DNA from: Chara braunii
Taxonomy: Eukaryota; Streptophyta; Charophyceae; Charales; Characeae
NCBI GenBank assembly: GCA_003427395.1
Contig: BFEA01000098.1
Coordinates: 53,457-97,815 of the forward strand
Direction of reading: 5' to 3'
DNA: 44,359 nt
Position numbers and translations under genes: made by a program. Positions 20,848-32,600 of this stretch are shown here, in pieces. Position 1 is the stretch's first letter, and every line of letters begins with the position of its first letter. The notes beneath the pieces were generated by a model. It did no database searches. It was given only the letters and a program-made list of their open reading frames with translations, and was not told where the DNA came from.

Positions 20848-20880
20848 CTGCAATAAAAATAAAAATAAAAAAGGATTAAA
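20707..20880 (-). promoter_or_regulatory. EFTUD2 5' UTR with probable 5' UTR intron acceptor
   Basis: On the minus strand a T-rich tract at 20851-20880 ends in TTGCAG at 20848, followed by about 140 nt of leader up to the start codon. This looks like a strong 3' splice site, so a non-coding first exon probably lies further upstream. No TATA box or transcription start was identified. Confidence 0.45.
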
Positions 20881-23800
20881 ATGGGCAACAGACAGATTTA
20901 TCGCAGATCCATCCACCCATACCTGCTGAGTCAGCAACCAGCATTTCACGCATTTTATTTTTTCACACATTTTTGTTATATAATAATCAATCAAAGCACC
21001 TGCATTTTTTAATTCAAGGGATGACAACTGTCAAAGCAAACATATCAAAAAATGGATTATTCCCCCAGACACGAAATGGATTATTACCTATCAAAAAATA
21101 CAGCAAAAAAAAAAAAAAAACATTTACACAGCTAAAAAGCATTTACACATTTATCCCCGAGGCACGAAATGGATTATTATCTATCAAAAAATACAGCAAA
21201 AAATAAATAAAATAGAACGTGCACATGTACTCCTAGACCTTACGTCCTAATTATAGAACGTGCTCATGGGGAATATGTTTATACAGCAAAAAAAAAAAAA
21301 ACAGAACGTGCTCATGGGGAATATCTTTATACAGGATCTATAACTCTCATTATTAGATTAGATGCCACAAGAATCACGACGAATCTAAGGCTGCCTCAGT
21401 TTTCGGGCTATCCTGCACGTATCCAGTCTGCATAATGGCCAAATTCACTCAGGCAGTCTAAGTGTGAGCAAAACGCCCTTGATCAGGCAGCAAGCCCCGA
21501 CGACATGCGGCGGGAAGCGGGCATCCAGTTTTGGCGGGATTCAGTTTTGGCGGGATCCAGTCTTTCGGGGGGGGGAAAGAAGAGCGCGGGGGGGGGGGGG
21601 GAGGGGGAAGACGGGATCCAGTTTTTCAAAACAAATAAAAAAATAATAATAGCGGGAGCAGGACCCCAGTCGTTCGAACGAGAAGGCGAATGAATCTCAA
21701 TACACAAAAAAAAAAGCGGCTGACTGGTCTTCCCACTAAGAGTGCACTCACACTATCACTCTCCTGAATGTATCTGAGCGCAATTACGGCCGGAGTGGAT
21801 GTATCTGGCGGCAATTGCGTCCCGAACTTAGTAAAAGAGTCCAAGTGAGTATGCCCTAAAGCTGGATTCATTCGCCTTCTCTTTCAAAAAAATGTACCTC
21901 TAGGTTTCTGTTCTACTACATGCTGTGGGAATTTCCCCCGTGCTGTGGATGTATCTGGCGGCAATTGCGTCCCGAACTTAGAACAGAGACCTATTTATGG
22001 TACCAGGAACAGAGACCTCTGCGTCCCCTGACTTCTTCTTCTTGTGATCTACCATTCTTCTTGTTTCTTAAGACGCCCCTCCGCCTCTTTAAGAGCTTCC
22101 CTCACTCCCCCTTCCCCCTCCCCCTCCGCCTCCCCCCTCTCTCCTCCTCTATCATAATGCAGCGGTGGTTCACGTATGAGCTGTGCCTCCTCGTTATTTT
22201 CCACACACAAATTCCCTTCCTCCTCGTCCGTCCACCTCCTCTACCTCCTCCTCTTGCCTTTTGCTCCTGTGACCACCTCTTGCTCCTTTTCCGTCTCCCC
22301 TTTCCCCCCTTCCCCTTCCCCCCCTCCCCCTTTTCCCCCCGCCCCCTTCCCCTCGATTTCTTCTCTCTTCAGAGAACGACTCGCATCCTCTCTCCGCCAG
22401 CCGCCGTGTTGGTCTTCCCGCTCATTCCTCATCAGCGGCTTTCACCCGAACCGTTCAAATCCATCAGCGGCCTCATCAGCGGCTTTGCCAGCCATCCGTT
22501 GCGTTCCGGAAGTAGTCAGCGCTGCCGTTAACCTCAGCGCTCAAGTTTTTTGGCTATCAACGGGTATGAGTGCCGTGAGTGGCATAAAACAAAAAAAACA
22601 AAAAAAAGGCAAGGCAAAAAAAAGTGGGCTCGGTGGGGTGGATAGATCAGGTCTTCCCTGGTGGATTGATGTTTGATTTCCATGGCATCCCGTCGCCGAC
22701 ATGTCCCACCTTTCCCTGGGGGACAACGTAGCCCCAAAATGCCACCCAAGAACATACTAATTAGCCACTTTTCGATCACGGAAAGGGATGGGCTGACTGA
22801 TTAGCCACTTTCCGATCACGGAAAGAAGAAATGACAGAGAAAGAGAAGCCGGTAGAACTGGGGATGGGCTGACTACCCACCTCTCTCCTCCTCCTCCTCC
22901 TCCTCTCCTGCCTCTCCCTCCTCCTCCACCTCCTCTCCCTCCTCCTCCTCCTCCTCCTCCTCCTCCTTGCGTTCTGAGCCTCCTGTGGTGGTTCGTCATC
23001 TCCTTATCTCTTGTGGCTGCGATCTACATCTGATTGCCCTGCAATAGGAAAGAAACAATCAGCAAAGCTGATGAACAGCTGATTACCTACCTCTCCTTCT
23101 CCTCCTCCTCCCCTCCTGCTCTCGCTACTACGTGTCTTCTGATCCTGGCGGACTGATTACCTGCTTGTCAGTTGCAATGCTGGAGTTGAAGAACAGTAAG
23201 TACCTACCTCTTCTCCTACTCCTACTCCTCCCCCTCCTACGTATCTTTTAATACTGATGGGCTGATTGCCCCCTCCTCCTCCTCCTTTCTGTGTCTTTGG
23301 ATCCTTCTGTCATGGTATCGTCACATCTCCTCACCTCCTGTCACTGCAATCCAAAATCTACTTGCCCTGCACTTCTGCGCCGCCACCGTCTTTCATAATG
23401 CGCCCGAATTATCATTGCCTCCCTTGTCTCTTCTTCATCATCAGCCCGATATCCCATAGACCAAGATCACTGACAAGGAGACAAGGGAGGAAAGTCTAAC
23501 AATGGAGAAACGAGAAGAAGAGGATATGGGAGAAGGAGGAGTTGAAATCGACGGTAAAACATCGAGAACGAAAACGAAGGTCCAGCCAGGAGGAAGAAAA
23601 CGTGACAGAGGAGGACAAGGGGCGGGGAAGGGAAAGCTTGCATACCTCTACGATGGCTAGGTAGCCACGTGCTATAGCGAGACGAACGTGAAGAACTCGG
23701 GAGAGCAGAGAAGGGACGCCGGCTGGCGGTCTGCGCAGCACAGCGGGTAGCCGGCACTGAATCCGTCACGGCTGGTGAGCGGTCGCCTGGCGGTCCGGCT

Positions 23801-24600
23801 GGCGGTCTGGTTGGCGGTCTGCGCAGCACAGCGGGTGACGGGAGAAGCGCAACGGTAGGTTTGCGTCCCTGGGCCGCGCCGGTTGCGCCAAGGTGCGGTG
23901 CGTGGATAGGCCGCAGAACCGTGAAGGCGCAGACGTCCGCCTTCAGTCTGGACCAAGCCTGTGGACCACGCGCGGGATTTTTTTTAATTTGTTTTTACAC
24001 AAACAATTCTTCCATTTCAAATCAACAATTCAGTCGACGCCGGCAGCGTCAGCCGGTTTCGCTTTTGAGTTTCCAGTGCCTGTCTGAGCCAACTAACACT
24101 TAAAATATACGAGCCCTGTCTGTATTTACCTCTCTTTTCCGGTTTCGCCTTCAGTCTGGTCCAAGGTGTTGTAGAGGCCAGTCACTGAGTGCACAGTGAT
24201 CACTTGGAGCTGTGAGCCACGGGTGTCCAGGAATATGAGACCACCTCCCATCCCATCCTCACGTCAATACTCCTAGCGCACCCCCTATCCCACTATCCTA
24301 CCTCAGTGTGACCAGCACTGAGGACCATTGCCCTACCATTGGGTAGGCAACTTGGTCCGAACAGCAGTGATAGGCACCAGGGCTGATAAGCTGCCCAGCC
24401 CTGGTGGAAGCTGAATCGGACCAACCTTGTCGAACGGGAACTTCGGACGCCAGGCCCAGACAATCTACCACAGGTCCCAATATATGACCACCAGACCTTT
24501 CTATCCGGATGTCAGTCGGAACTGCACCCAATGGCACCCTATCCAACCAACCTGAACCTACTGCGGATACTAGACCCTATCCAATGACTAGACCCCCCCA
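20850..24600. other. Upstream region without a recognised gene
   Basis: No convincing coding signal on either strand. It holds short duplications: CACGAAATGGATTATTA (21074, 21166), AGAACGTGCTCATGGGGAAT (21253, 21303), GTATCTGGCGGCAATTGCGT (21800, 21950), ATTAGCCACTTT-CGATCACG (22760, 22800) and GCGGTCTGCGCAGCACAGCG (about 23728, 23813). The section 22050-23300 is pyrimidine-rich (CCT/CTCC tracts), which creates long Pro/Leu/Ser ORFs. Confidence 0.6.
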
Positions 24601-24604
24601 GCCT

Positions 24605-24905
24605 TGTGTATGTAGCCCATAGGCGATGTGTAGTTCTATGTTATGTCCGAAGGCTATATATATGTGTATGCAGCCCGTAGGCGATATATAGTTCTATGTT
24701 ATGTCTGAAGGCTATGTGTGTATCGTGCGTGGAATCTTTTTGTGTATATAGCCCGTAGGCGATGTGTAGTTCAATGTTATGTCCGAAGGCGTGTATGCAG
24801 CCCATAGGCGATATCTAGTTCTATGTTATGTCCGAAGGCTAAGGATATGTGTGTATATATAGCCCATAGGCGATATACAATTCTATGTTATGTCCGAAGG
24901 CTATG
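24605..24905. repeat. Five-unit ~60-bp tandem repeat
   Basis: Five units share AGCCCATAGGCGAT (or CCCG) then TAGTTCTATGTTATGTCCGA then AGGC. Units begin near 24609, 24669, 24739, 24793 and 24857; spacing varies from about 54 to 70 bp. Confidence 0.9.
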
Positions 24906-25257
24906 TAGATTTTGTATATCGAAGAGAGAGAACGGGGTAAGCTGGACAGGGACCCCCCCAAGGTTCGAACCAAGCTCGCACCCATGACCTTGTAACATAT
25001 AATCAAATGACTGTACCATCATGATGTGAACGACCAGTGGAAATGGCCCAAAAGTGTGATTTGCCTGACTGGGGAGATCAATAGAACACCCAAGACCGAC
25101 ACCCCCAAGCAACCCATGTGAAACCCAGAACCAACATACAACACCATGAACAACCCTTGGGTGGTGCGCAGGCAGTGTCTGTAATAGCTAACTTGCGTCA
25201 TCCCAAGGGGGGGGTTGTCCAGCCGTGCGTCATTCTAACGCCCTGCCGGTGTCCATG

Positions 25258-25337
25258 TGCAAGGTTGCGGATTTGAACCCGCAACCTTATACCACAATGC
25301 GCATTTCCAACTAGTGCTCTAACCACTGAGCCACATC
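25258..25337 (-). repeat. tRNA-like sequence (pseudogene or SINE head)
   Basis: The minus strand has GTGGCTCAGTGGTTAGAGC (D-arm and A box) and a T-arm with a perfect stem, GTTGCGG/CCGCAAC around GTTCAAAT. The part between is too long for a simple anticodon arm, so function as a tRNA is doubtful. Confidence 0.5.
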
Positions 25338-25399
25338 AATTGGATTCCTCTCTTCTATACCTTATGTGTGACTAAGCTATTGTTCTTTCCCAATCTTCT

Positions 25400-28300
25400 T
25401 TTCAAATCACTTGGGGCCCCCGAAATTTATGTACTACTTGATAACTGTCTCTGCTCCCCTACCTTGGCCCAGTGGACCAAAGTCCTCCTATCCGTGATAC
25501 TCGCCTAGTCCACTGCGGCAAGCAACCTGTACATTAGCGTTGGACAACGTTGCCTTCTGTCTTACTTCGGCTAACCTGTTTTGAGTAACTGGAGGACTTC
25601 TTCGATTTGTTCGATCGTCTGATCTCACACAACCTTTCTGTTTGACTTATTGAACCACCTTTGTTTTGAGTGGTCATGATGGTTAAGTAAATGTGCGTGC
25701 GCATAATCTTCGCAACACCCATGAAAAATGTGTATGTTAATCTTTGCTATTTGAATTAGTTGGTCGGACGTAGGTCCTTAACCTGGAATTCGAGGTCCTT
25801 TTCTATAACATTTAAGGTTCCAGCTCAGCACAAAAGGGTTTCCCCTATATATTAAGCATTTGCGTGTTGCCCCTTATAACACTCTGCCTACAGGTCAGAA
25901 GCGCCTCGAGGGTTGAACGACTCATCCTTTAGCCGCTCAATATCGTGAAGGAGATTTCCTTTACGATATCCCAACTCTAACACTTGAGTGTCGTGCGCAA
26001 CGCTGAAGCTTGCTGAGGGTCGAGCGGTCGTGGGTAATGTGTGAAGCGTCGCCATGACAGTTGGTCGTGAGAGTTTGTGTAATCGAATATTAGGATTTCT
26101 CTCAGCATTGCGTCCCTTTTAAACAATTTTTGCCATGGACTACACTTGAAGTCTCGCGTGAATTAAGTTATGGGTGGGAACATTCGCAAAGGGAGGACGT
26201 GCGGCTTGACCAATTCCTTGCATACGACTGTTGTAGCCGGCACGCACACATGTTTTTGCATAGGCCCAGACCTATTAACATTTAATTGATTGCGCACGTA
26301 TGATAATTTTATTTTTATTGTTTAAAAATTATTTTTGTGGAACGATAAGGTTCCGGGTAGAAAGGTTAGCATGTTGTTGGTGGTGCGCCAAACAACTCAC
26401 CACCACTCCAGGTTCTCTCATGCCCTCAATGCCATCCTACCCTACCCCATTTAGGGGCACTGCAGGGTGTAGAAGATGACAGGGTGCTTGATCCGCTTTT
26501 GCGTTCGCTAACGGATTGATCCCTTAGCACGTGCGTCACCCGACACCTGAGCATGGAAAGCAATCCCACGATTTAAAGGGGATCGCATGTTTATGGGCAT
26601 GATATAGTACGCCATCATCTCGACTGCTCACGTACTCGAGCATAACTAATCATTATGATAGAGACCCACGAAGTGATGATCATTTATATGAAGTCTTGCG
26701 CATGGCATCTTTGCGTTCAGGCACAATAACAGTTACGGGTCGAGTGAAAAAATGGACTATGCACGATATTGCACGTAGAAATGAGTTTATGTTATAAAGT
26801 GTATTGCGTGGTTAGAATGACCGTCCTAGTCGATCGGCGTAAGATCGCGTTCGAGAAATCAACGCCTCGGGCGACGATTCACTCACGGGTCCGATTCGGG
26901 CGTTAACCACTCGTACCCCCTACTACACCGAATGAGAAACGCCCTCTGTCGGGTCATCTCTGCGATTGCATACGAAAACCCTCCACCCTCGACAGGGATA
27001 CGCCCACCCAAGGGATGGTGACAACTCCCGTGGGTGGAGGTGTACCTCGTGTGGCCATATCATGTCGTAGAGGATCGTGAGAGGTACGGATGACGCACTC
27101 GACCGGAGCGGCAAACGCTCTCAGCGACAAAGTCCTGCAAAATTTTGCGTGACACGGCCGGGAGGGTCCTCCTGCGGGACCGATGCGCTCAACACCGGTC
27201 ATGTCACCTCACTAAGATGGTAAAAGGGGTGGTAGTCCTGAGTGTCAGACAATAACGTAAAGCGGGGGAAGAATGTCCGGTGGCAAAAATTGACGACAAG
27301 AAAGGTGAGAGGGGGTCTCCGCGTCAAGAGGGGTAGGACCCTAAAAAAAAAAGGGATAAAAATGTCACCCAAGCCATAAGAGCCATTGCATTTGGGATTC
27401 TTTGGGGAAATCGTAATGAGCAAGTCTTCTGTGGGGGACATATGTCTTACCGCAAAGTTCTTTCCGGAGTGAAAATACAGGTCATGTATACGATCATGAG
27501 ACCTAAAACTGCCAAAGGGTACATGGTCAAACAAGTGAGTTGTTTTGCAAAAATTTGGGGGTGGGACTCACAATTTGCATTCTTGAAGTCTAGAAGTGGG
27601 CTTCAATTATTGCTTCATAGCTCCTCAAGGTACAAGGTCAAGGGGATCGTTGTAGCTCTCCTTGACATTATTATGTAATAGCTCTGGTTTATTCCGATAG
27701 TGTTGTTCCCCTTCTATTGAAACCTTGTGTCCCTAGTTTTTTTTGGTTTTTAACACTTTCCTTCCTGGCTCACTGCTCAAAGCAGTTTGAAAGACGAACC
27801 AAATGGAGTGTCCTCAGGCCTCCACCCCACTCCCCTGTTATGGAATCAACTACAAATAATATTCATCCCACTATACTATCCTACGTCTAAAGTATAAAAG
27901 AAAAGACATTAAGTCCAACAATCCACCATAAGCAAAAAGAAAAGGCACTAAGGCCTAAAGTATATAGTAAAAGGCCTTTGTGTCTTTTCTTGGCCTTAGT
28001 CTTAGGTGATTTTGATACTTGGAGTTCTCTTGTTATTATTTTAGATCATAATTTTTATGGTTGTGGTGACGTCTTTGTAGCAAGGATATATGGGATGTTG
28101 GACCCGGTTTCTTGCACAAGCCGAAATAGGGGTCGATCAACCTCAACCTTCAACCTTAGGCTGAGCACCTCGCCTGTGACAAACCCCAATAAGTTTTTCT
28201 CTAGGATGTTCTGAGGTTTTCTGAACTCCATCTTTTATTCAATAATAAAGTGCATGCCTTCCCCCCCCCCCAAACAAAAAAAAACAGGGTTTGGCCACTC

Positions 28301-28440
28301 CGCCGCTTGTTACAGGGGAATGGAGGCCAACTTGGCCCCTGCGATGAACTCTATTTGTATGTACTAAGCCTTGGGCACTGGGTGTCCGAAGTGGTCTTAG
28401 ACCGCAACTACATGGCGCCAGCCTTGCAAAAAATCACAAG
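25400..28440. other. Unassigned 3-kb region
   Basis: No gene recognised. It contains a hairpin at 25939-25970 and a GACCCGGTTTCTTGCA box near 28097 related to the foldback element downstream. A C/A homopolymer pair lies at 28260-28285. I see no reverse transcriptase, transposase or LTR boundary. Confidence 0.5.
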
Positions 28441-28493
28441 TTGGCAACTCTAAATCTTTTGAGGCTGGGGGTACTGGACCACAATGGCTGGCG

Positions 28494-29460
28494 GTGGCAG
28501 CCAAAAAAGAAAAAAGTGCACCGTTGGCGGTTCGACAAAGCTTCGCCCAGTGCAGCACCTGCAGGCCCAGGTGTATCCATCCAGGCAAAATGGACCTTCT
28601 GTTGGACCCTAGGGACTGGGAATGGGCGCACCCCCTCAAACCCGCTGTGACATTACCCCTTTTCCAATGGATGGTTAGACTGACCTACCTTCGTTTGCTG
28701 CCTGATATGGAAATTAAAGGGGACCTTACTGATTGGTGGAACCGCTCACTGGAGTTACATCATGACTTATTGCAGATTAGTCCCTCTAAGTTGGCTGCTT
28801 TTTGGAAAGTTTTGCGCATGCCGGTCTGCTTTGGCAAATTGTCCACCGCGCCCTTCCTACGACGGGAATGGTCTTTCACCGTCTGCGTAAGGACACATCC
28901 TTTTGTCAGATGTGTCAGGCAGAGTGCGTGGTGGAGGACTTGCAACATTTGTTTATTACCTGCCCCCTTGTTGTTTCGTTTTGACAGGTCTGGGACAAGA
29001 TCGAGTTGTTGCCCCAGGGTTGGGGTCACGGTCTGCTTTGGGCGAATGATGCGATACTACTTGGCACTATGGTGCTTCCTCTTTCGAAGCGTCGATTATG
29101 TGTATGAGTTGGTTATCCACTTTGATGGTGCATGTTTGAACTGATCTCCGTGTGTTGGTTTTCTTGGGTTGGAAGAAGAGAGTTTGTGACGACCCTGCCC
29201 TTCGCGCGGCGGTGTTGTGGTTCCACAGTCGGTGGTCGTCTTGTCCCAATCTGGTTAGTATAGATGTAGCAATGGGAGATATGAGGTATGACACATTTTC
29301 TGAGACCCTGAAGTTCCTCCAGACCCTTGCACTGATGACCGTAATTGGACTTGTAGAGGGGAGTGGCTCGACCAGAGAATGAGTGTCAAGGCTTGCCTCC
29401 CCTGCAATGATGTGTTGTATTTTGCCTTGGGCAAAGGACAATTCAGAAAAAAATAAATAA
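28494..29460 (+). pseudogene. LINE fragment: ORF2 C-terminus with zinc-binding (zf-RVT) domain, broken
   Basis: One frame reads HDLLQISPSKLAAFWKVLR. After a frameshift near 28805 another reads LLWQIVHRALPTT then CQMCQAECVVEDLQHLF and ITCPLV. This CX2C...HX4C pattern after a W/LP-rich helix is the zinc-binding region found after plant LINE reverse transcriptases. The frame then breaks again and continues with QVWDKIELLPQGW. An A-rich tail AAAAAAATAAATAAA follows at 29446-29461. Sequence differs clearly from the LINE at 32.6-40.4 kb, so it is another lineage. No RT core is present. Confidence 0.75.
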
Positions 29461-29826
29461 ATTGCTTTGGGAACTTGAACCCAATTGTTCCTAAAATCCG
29501 TAACACCCCCCCTTCCTAAAAAAAAAATAAAAAAAATGAAAAGGAGGAAGGGGGTGGGGGGCGCAAGGGGGAATCCTTAACACCCCCTTTTCTCACACTC
29601 TCATTGACTTACCGTGAGGGCGCGGGTGCGCAACCCGTAGTTCGTTTGTTGATGCGGTTGGGGAAGGGTGAGGTAGTGATTATGGTGTGCGTATGTTTTG
29701 CTATGTTCACTGTACACAACTCGAAGAGTGGGGGGGGGGGGTCCCGGCTGGTGCTCTATTAATAATGTTCATGGGACGCTGGACCCAGTTTCCAGCAGGT
29801 GCCGCTCCCCACCAGTAGACAACATA

Positions 29827-29827
<1 letters not shown>

Positions 29828-29918
<91 letters not shown>
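29828..29918. repeat. (GT)n(GA)n compound microsatellite beside gap
   Basis: GT repeat then GA repeat, running into an N gap. It is in the left arm of the foldback structure. Confidence 0.95.
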
Positions 29919-30007
29919 NNNNNNNNNNNNNNNNNNNNNNNNNNNNNNNNNNNNNNNNNNNNNNNNNNNNNNNNNNNNNNNNNNNNNNNNNNNNNNNNNN
30001 NNNNNNN
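29919..30007. other. Assembly gap (89 N)
   Basis: Eighty-nine unknown bases. The opposite arm suggests that it contains further GA repeat. Confidence 0.99.
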
Positions 30008-30402
30008 CATGCAACATGCACCATGTAAGTGGCGGGGAGCACAAGGGCAGACGCTGACCTCCAAAAAAAACAAAGAAAACGTAATATGAGATTGGAACAC
30101 AAAAGTTTTCCTTTTTGAAATTCGAGTAGAAAGGGTACGTGTTGTATTCGAACACATTCTATCCGAACTGCTCTTCTATTTGAGAAAAGTGGACCCACAC
30201 TGTTTCGATTTCAGAATGTTAAAAACTCAAGGACCGGCCTCCCCGGCCTCCTACGGGCAGCTACTGGTCCTTCGCACGCCCCGCCCCTTGCTAAGCCCCG
30301 AAACCTCAAAATGCCCACCCTCCCGAACGACCACCAACGTGAAATTTCAATGACATTGAAAGTCTCAGGGGGGAAAAATGCAACCCTGACGGGCTGCGAA
30401 CA

Positions 30403-30800
30403 CTTTCCTGGGCCTACAACTTACTCGGATAAGAGGCAACGTCGAATTGGGTTTACCTTGAGCAACATCGATTGCCCCGACATTATGTCCGTTCCTTCTT
30501 TTCCTGGGCCTACAACTTACTCGGATAGGAGGCAGCGTCGAATTGGATTTACCTTGAGCAGCATCGATTGCCCCAACATTATGTCCGTTCCTTCTTCTTG
30601 GGACACCACCTTACTCAAAAGAAGGGAGTTGGGGGGGTGAATCCTTGGCACACCCTCTTTCTCACACTTTCCTGGGCCTCCAACTTACTCGGATAGGAAG
30701 GCAGCGTCGAAGCGAATTTACCTTGAGCTTCCCCCCCCCCAAAAAAAATAAATATACCTTGATCAGCACTGATTCCCCAAACATTATGTCCGTTCCTTTT
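30403..30800. repeat. Three ~96-bp direct repeats in the loop of the foldback element
   Basis: Units begin TTCCTGGGCCTACAACTTAC at about 30405 and 30501, and at 30669 with one change and an insertion. Each contains TTTACCTTGAGCA-CATCGAT and ends CATTATGTCCGTTCC. Confidence 0.88.
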
Positions 30801-31279
30801 TTTCTTTTTTTTTTGGGACAAAATGCTCCAATTTATTCGTGGGGAGCAGGAACCGAGCCCAGCGTCCCATATAAGGATACACAAGTTCGCAGCCCGTTAG
30901 GGTTGCGTTTCCCCCCCTTGAGACATTTCAACGTCAATCAAATTTCAACGTCGGTGGTCGTTGGGAGGGGGGGCATTTTGAAGTTTTGGGGCCTTGTGAG
31001 GGCCAGGACCACGTAGGACCCGTAGCTGCCCGAAGGAGGCCGAGTAGGCTGCGGTTCTTAAGCTTTTTCCGAAATTGAAATGGTGCGGGTCCACTTTTCT
31101 CGAATCGCAGAGCTTCTCGAAAAGAAAACGTACACGTTGTATTCGAAGACAACGTGTACCCTTTCTATTCGGATTTCAAAAAGAGAAAACTCTTGTATTC
31201 CAATAAAACTACTACTTTTTTTTTGGAGGTCAGTGCCTGCCCTTGTGCTCTCCGCCACTGACATGCTGCATGTTGCAGG

Positions 31280-31354
<75 letters not shown>
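31280..31354. repeat. (CT)n microsatellite
   Basis: Nearly pure CT repeat in the right arm. Confidence 0.95.
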
Positions 31355-31358
<4 letters not shown>

Positions 31359-31467
31359 TTTATTTCGAAAAGAGAAAAGTCTTGTAGTATTCCAATAAAA
31401 TTACTTCTTTTTTTTTTGGAGGTCAGCGCCTGCCCTTGTGCTCTCCGCCACTAACATGCTGCATGCT

Positions 31468-31471
<4 letters not shown>

Positions 31472-31558
<87 letters not shown>

Positions 31559-31615
31559 ACACTCACACACACACACTCACACTCTCACTCACACTCTCAC
31601 ACACACACACACATT
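31472..31615. repeat. (CT)n(CA)n compound microsatellite
   Basis: CT repeat followed by CA/CTCA repeats; it mirrors the GT/GA tract of the left arm. Confidence 0.95.
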
Positions 31616-32030
31616 CTCTTCTCTATTGATGGGGAGCGCACCTGCTGGAAACTGGGTCCAGCGTTCCATGAACATCGTGAATAAAGCACCAACTAGGACC
31701 CCCCACACACTCTCTTCAAGTTGTGTATAGTGAACATGACAAAACATACGTACAGCATAATCACTACCTTACCCTTCCCGAACCACATCAACAAACGAAC
31801 TACGGGCTGCGCACTCGGGACCGGGGCCGTTATGGGGCTTTGGCTGAGAAAACTTAGAGAACAACTTGCACCAAGTACTAATGAAACAGCGTCCAAGGGG
31901 TTTATGGAAAAAAAACAGACATTTATGCAATACTTTTTTTTTTTTTTTTTTTTTTCTTGAAAAATGCCCTCGCCAGTGTTAGTGCTGCTGATAAGAGCAG
32001 ACACCACTAACACCAAGAGGGAGGCTCCAT

Positions 32031-32230
32031 CTATTGGTGGGGAGCATCACCTGCTGGAAAACGGGTCCAGCGTCCCATGTACAGAATTTGAGAGTGTTGA
32101 AGAACAATGAGAATGGTGACTGTGAGGGCTGCCAGCATTGATTGCCCTGCTCTTCAGGGGATTGATCGAGCAGCCCTTTTTTGGGAGGGACGCCAAAGTG
32201 CTGGAAACCGGGTCCAACGTCCCATATCCA
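32031..32230. repeat. Two further copies of the foldback-arm box
   Basis: CACCTGCTGGAAAACGGGTC then CAGCGTCCCATG (32048-32079) and GTGCTGGAAACCGGGTCCAA then CGTCCCAT (32199-32225) repeat a word found in both foldback arms and near 30841 and 28097. Confidence 0.75.
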
Positions 32231-32600
32231 CTCTATGCTGCCCTCCTATCCTGCAACAGGGTCGGGTATTTGGGGGAGGGCCACCGGGGGCCACCGGTGG
32301 GAGTCTCCCTCCATCCCCTAGCCTCTGACATCCTCCCCCTACCCTCAAGGCGCCCATCCTTTTGAGACATACAGAAAATTACTGAGGAATATTGAAGCTT
32401 TCTGAGTAATGTATGAGCTTGAGGCATACCGAAGAATACAGAAGAATACTAAAGACGATTAAGGATTGTTGAGTGTTGTGTGGGGTGCTGAGAAGCGGGC
32501 CCATCTGTACAGAACGGTACCCACCACCTACTATCTTAATGGGTTACCTGGGATAGCTATCCGTGGTTCCGCTAGGGCCGCCGACATGGGATCATCCGGC

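Larger units (their letters stand above)
29621..31820. mobile_element. Large foldback-like inverted repeat (about 2.2 kb)
   Basis: The left arm (29621-30402) is inverted and repeated as the right arm (30885-31820). Matching words, left versus complement of right, include CCCGTAGTTCGTTTGTTGAT, TGGACCCAGTTTCCAGCAGG, GAGAAAAGTGGACCC and CGGGCTGCGAAC, in the same order. Both arms carry a GT then GA (CT) microsatellite at the same place. The right arm has an extra ~190-bp direct duplication (31173-31285 and 31358-31475). The loop holds three direct repeats. No ORF for a transposase is present. A non-autonomous foldback element fits best; terminal duplications were not identified. Confidence 0.8.

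Noticed and set aside
21920-22676. Pro/Ser/Leu-rich plus-strand ORFs
   Set aside because: They follow from CCT/CTTCC tracts; no conserved motif and no codon signal.
24605-24905. CRISPR-like array
   Set aside because: Repeats are regular but spacers are not unique and of variable length, and the DNA is eukaryotic. It is a tandem repeat.
24962-25015. tRNA-like sequence on the minus strand (GGTTCGAACC near 24962)
   Set aside because: Only a B-box-like word is present; arms do not pair.
25400-28440. LTR retrotransposon
   Set aside because: I looked for primer-binding sites, polypurine tract, protease, RT or integrase words and for paired LTRs, and found none.
29690-30200. ORFs with His/Thr and Ser/Leu runs across the N gap
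   Set aside because: They are translations of GT/GA microsatellite and unknown bases.
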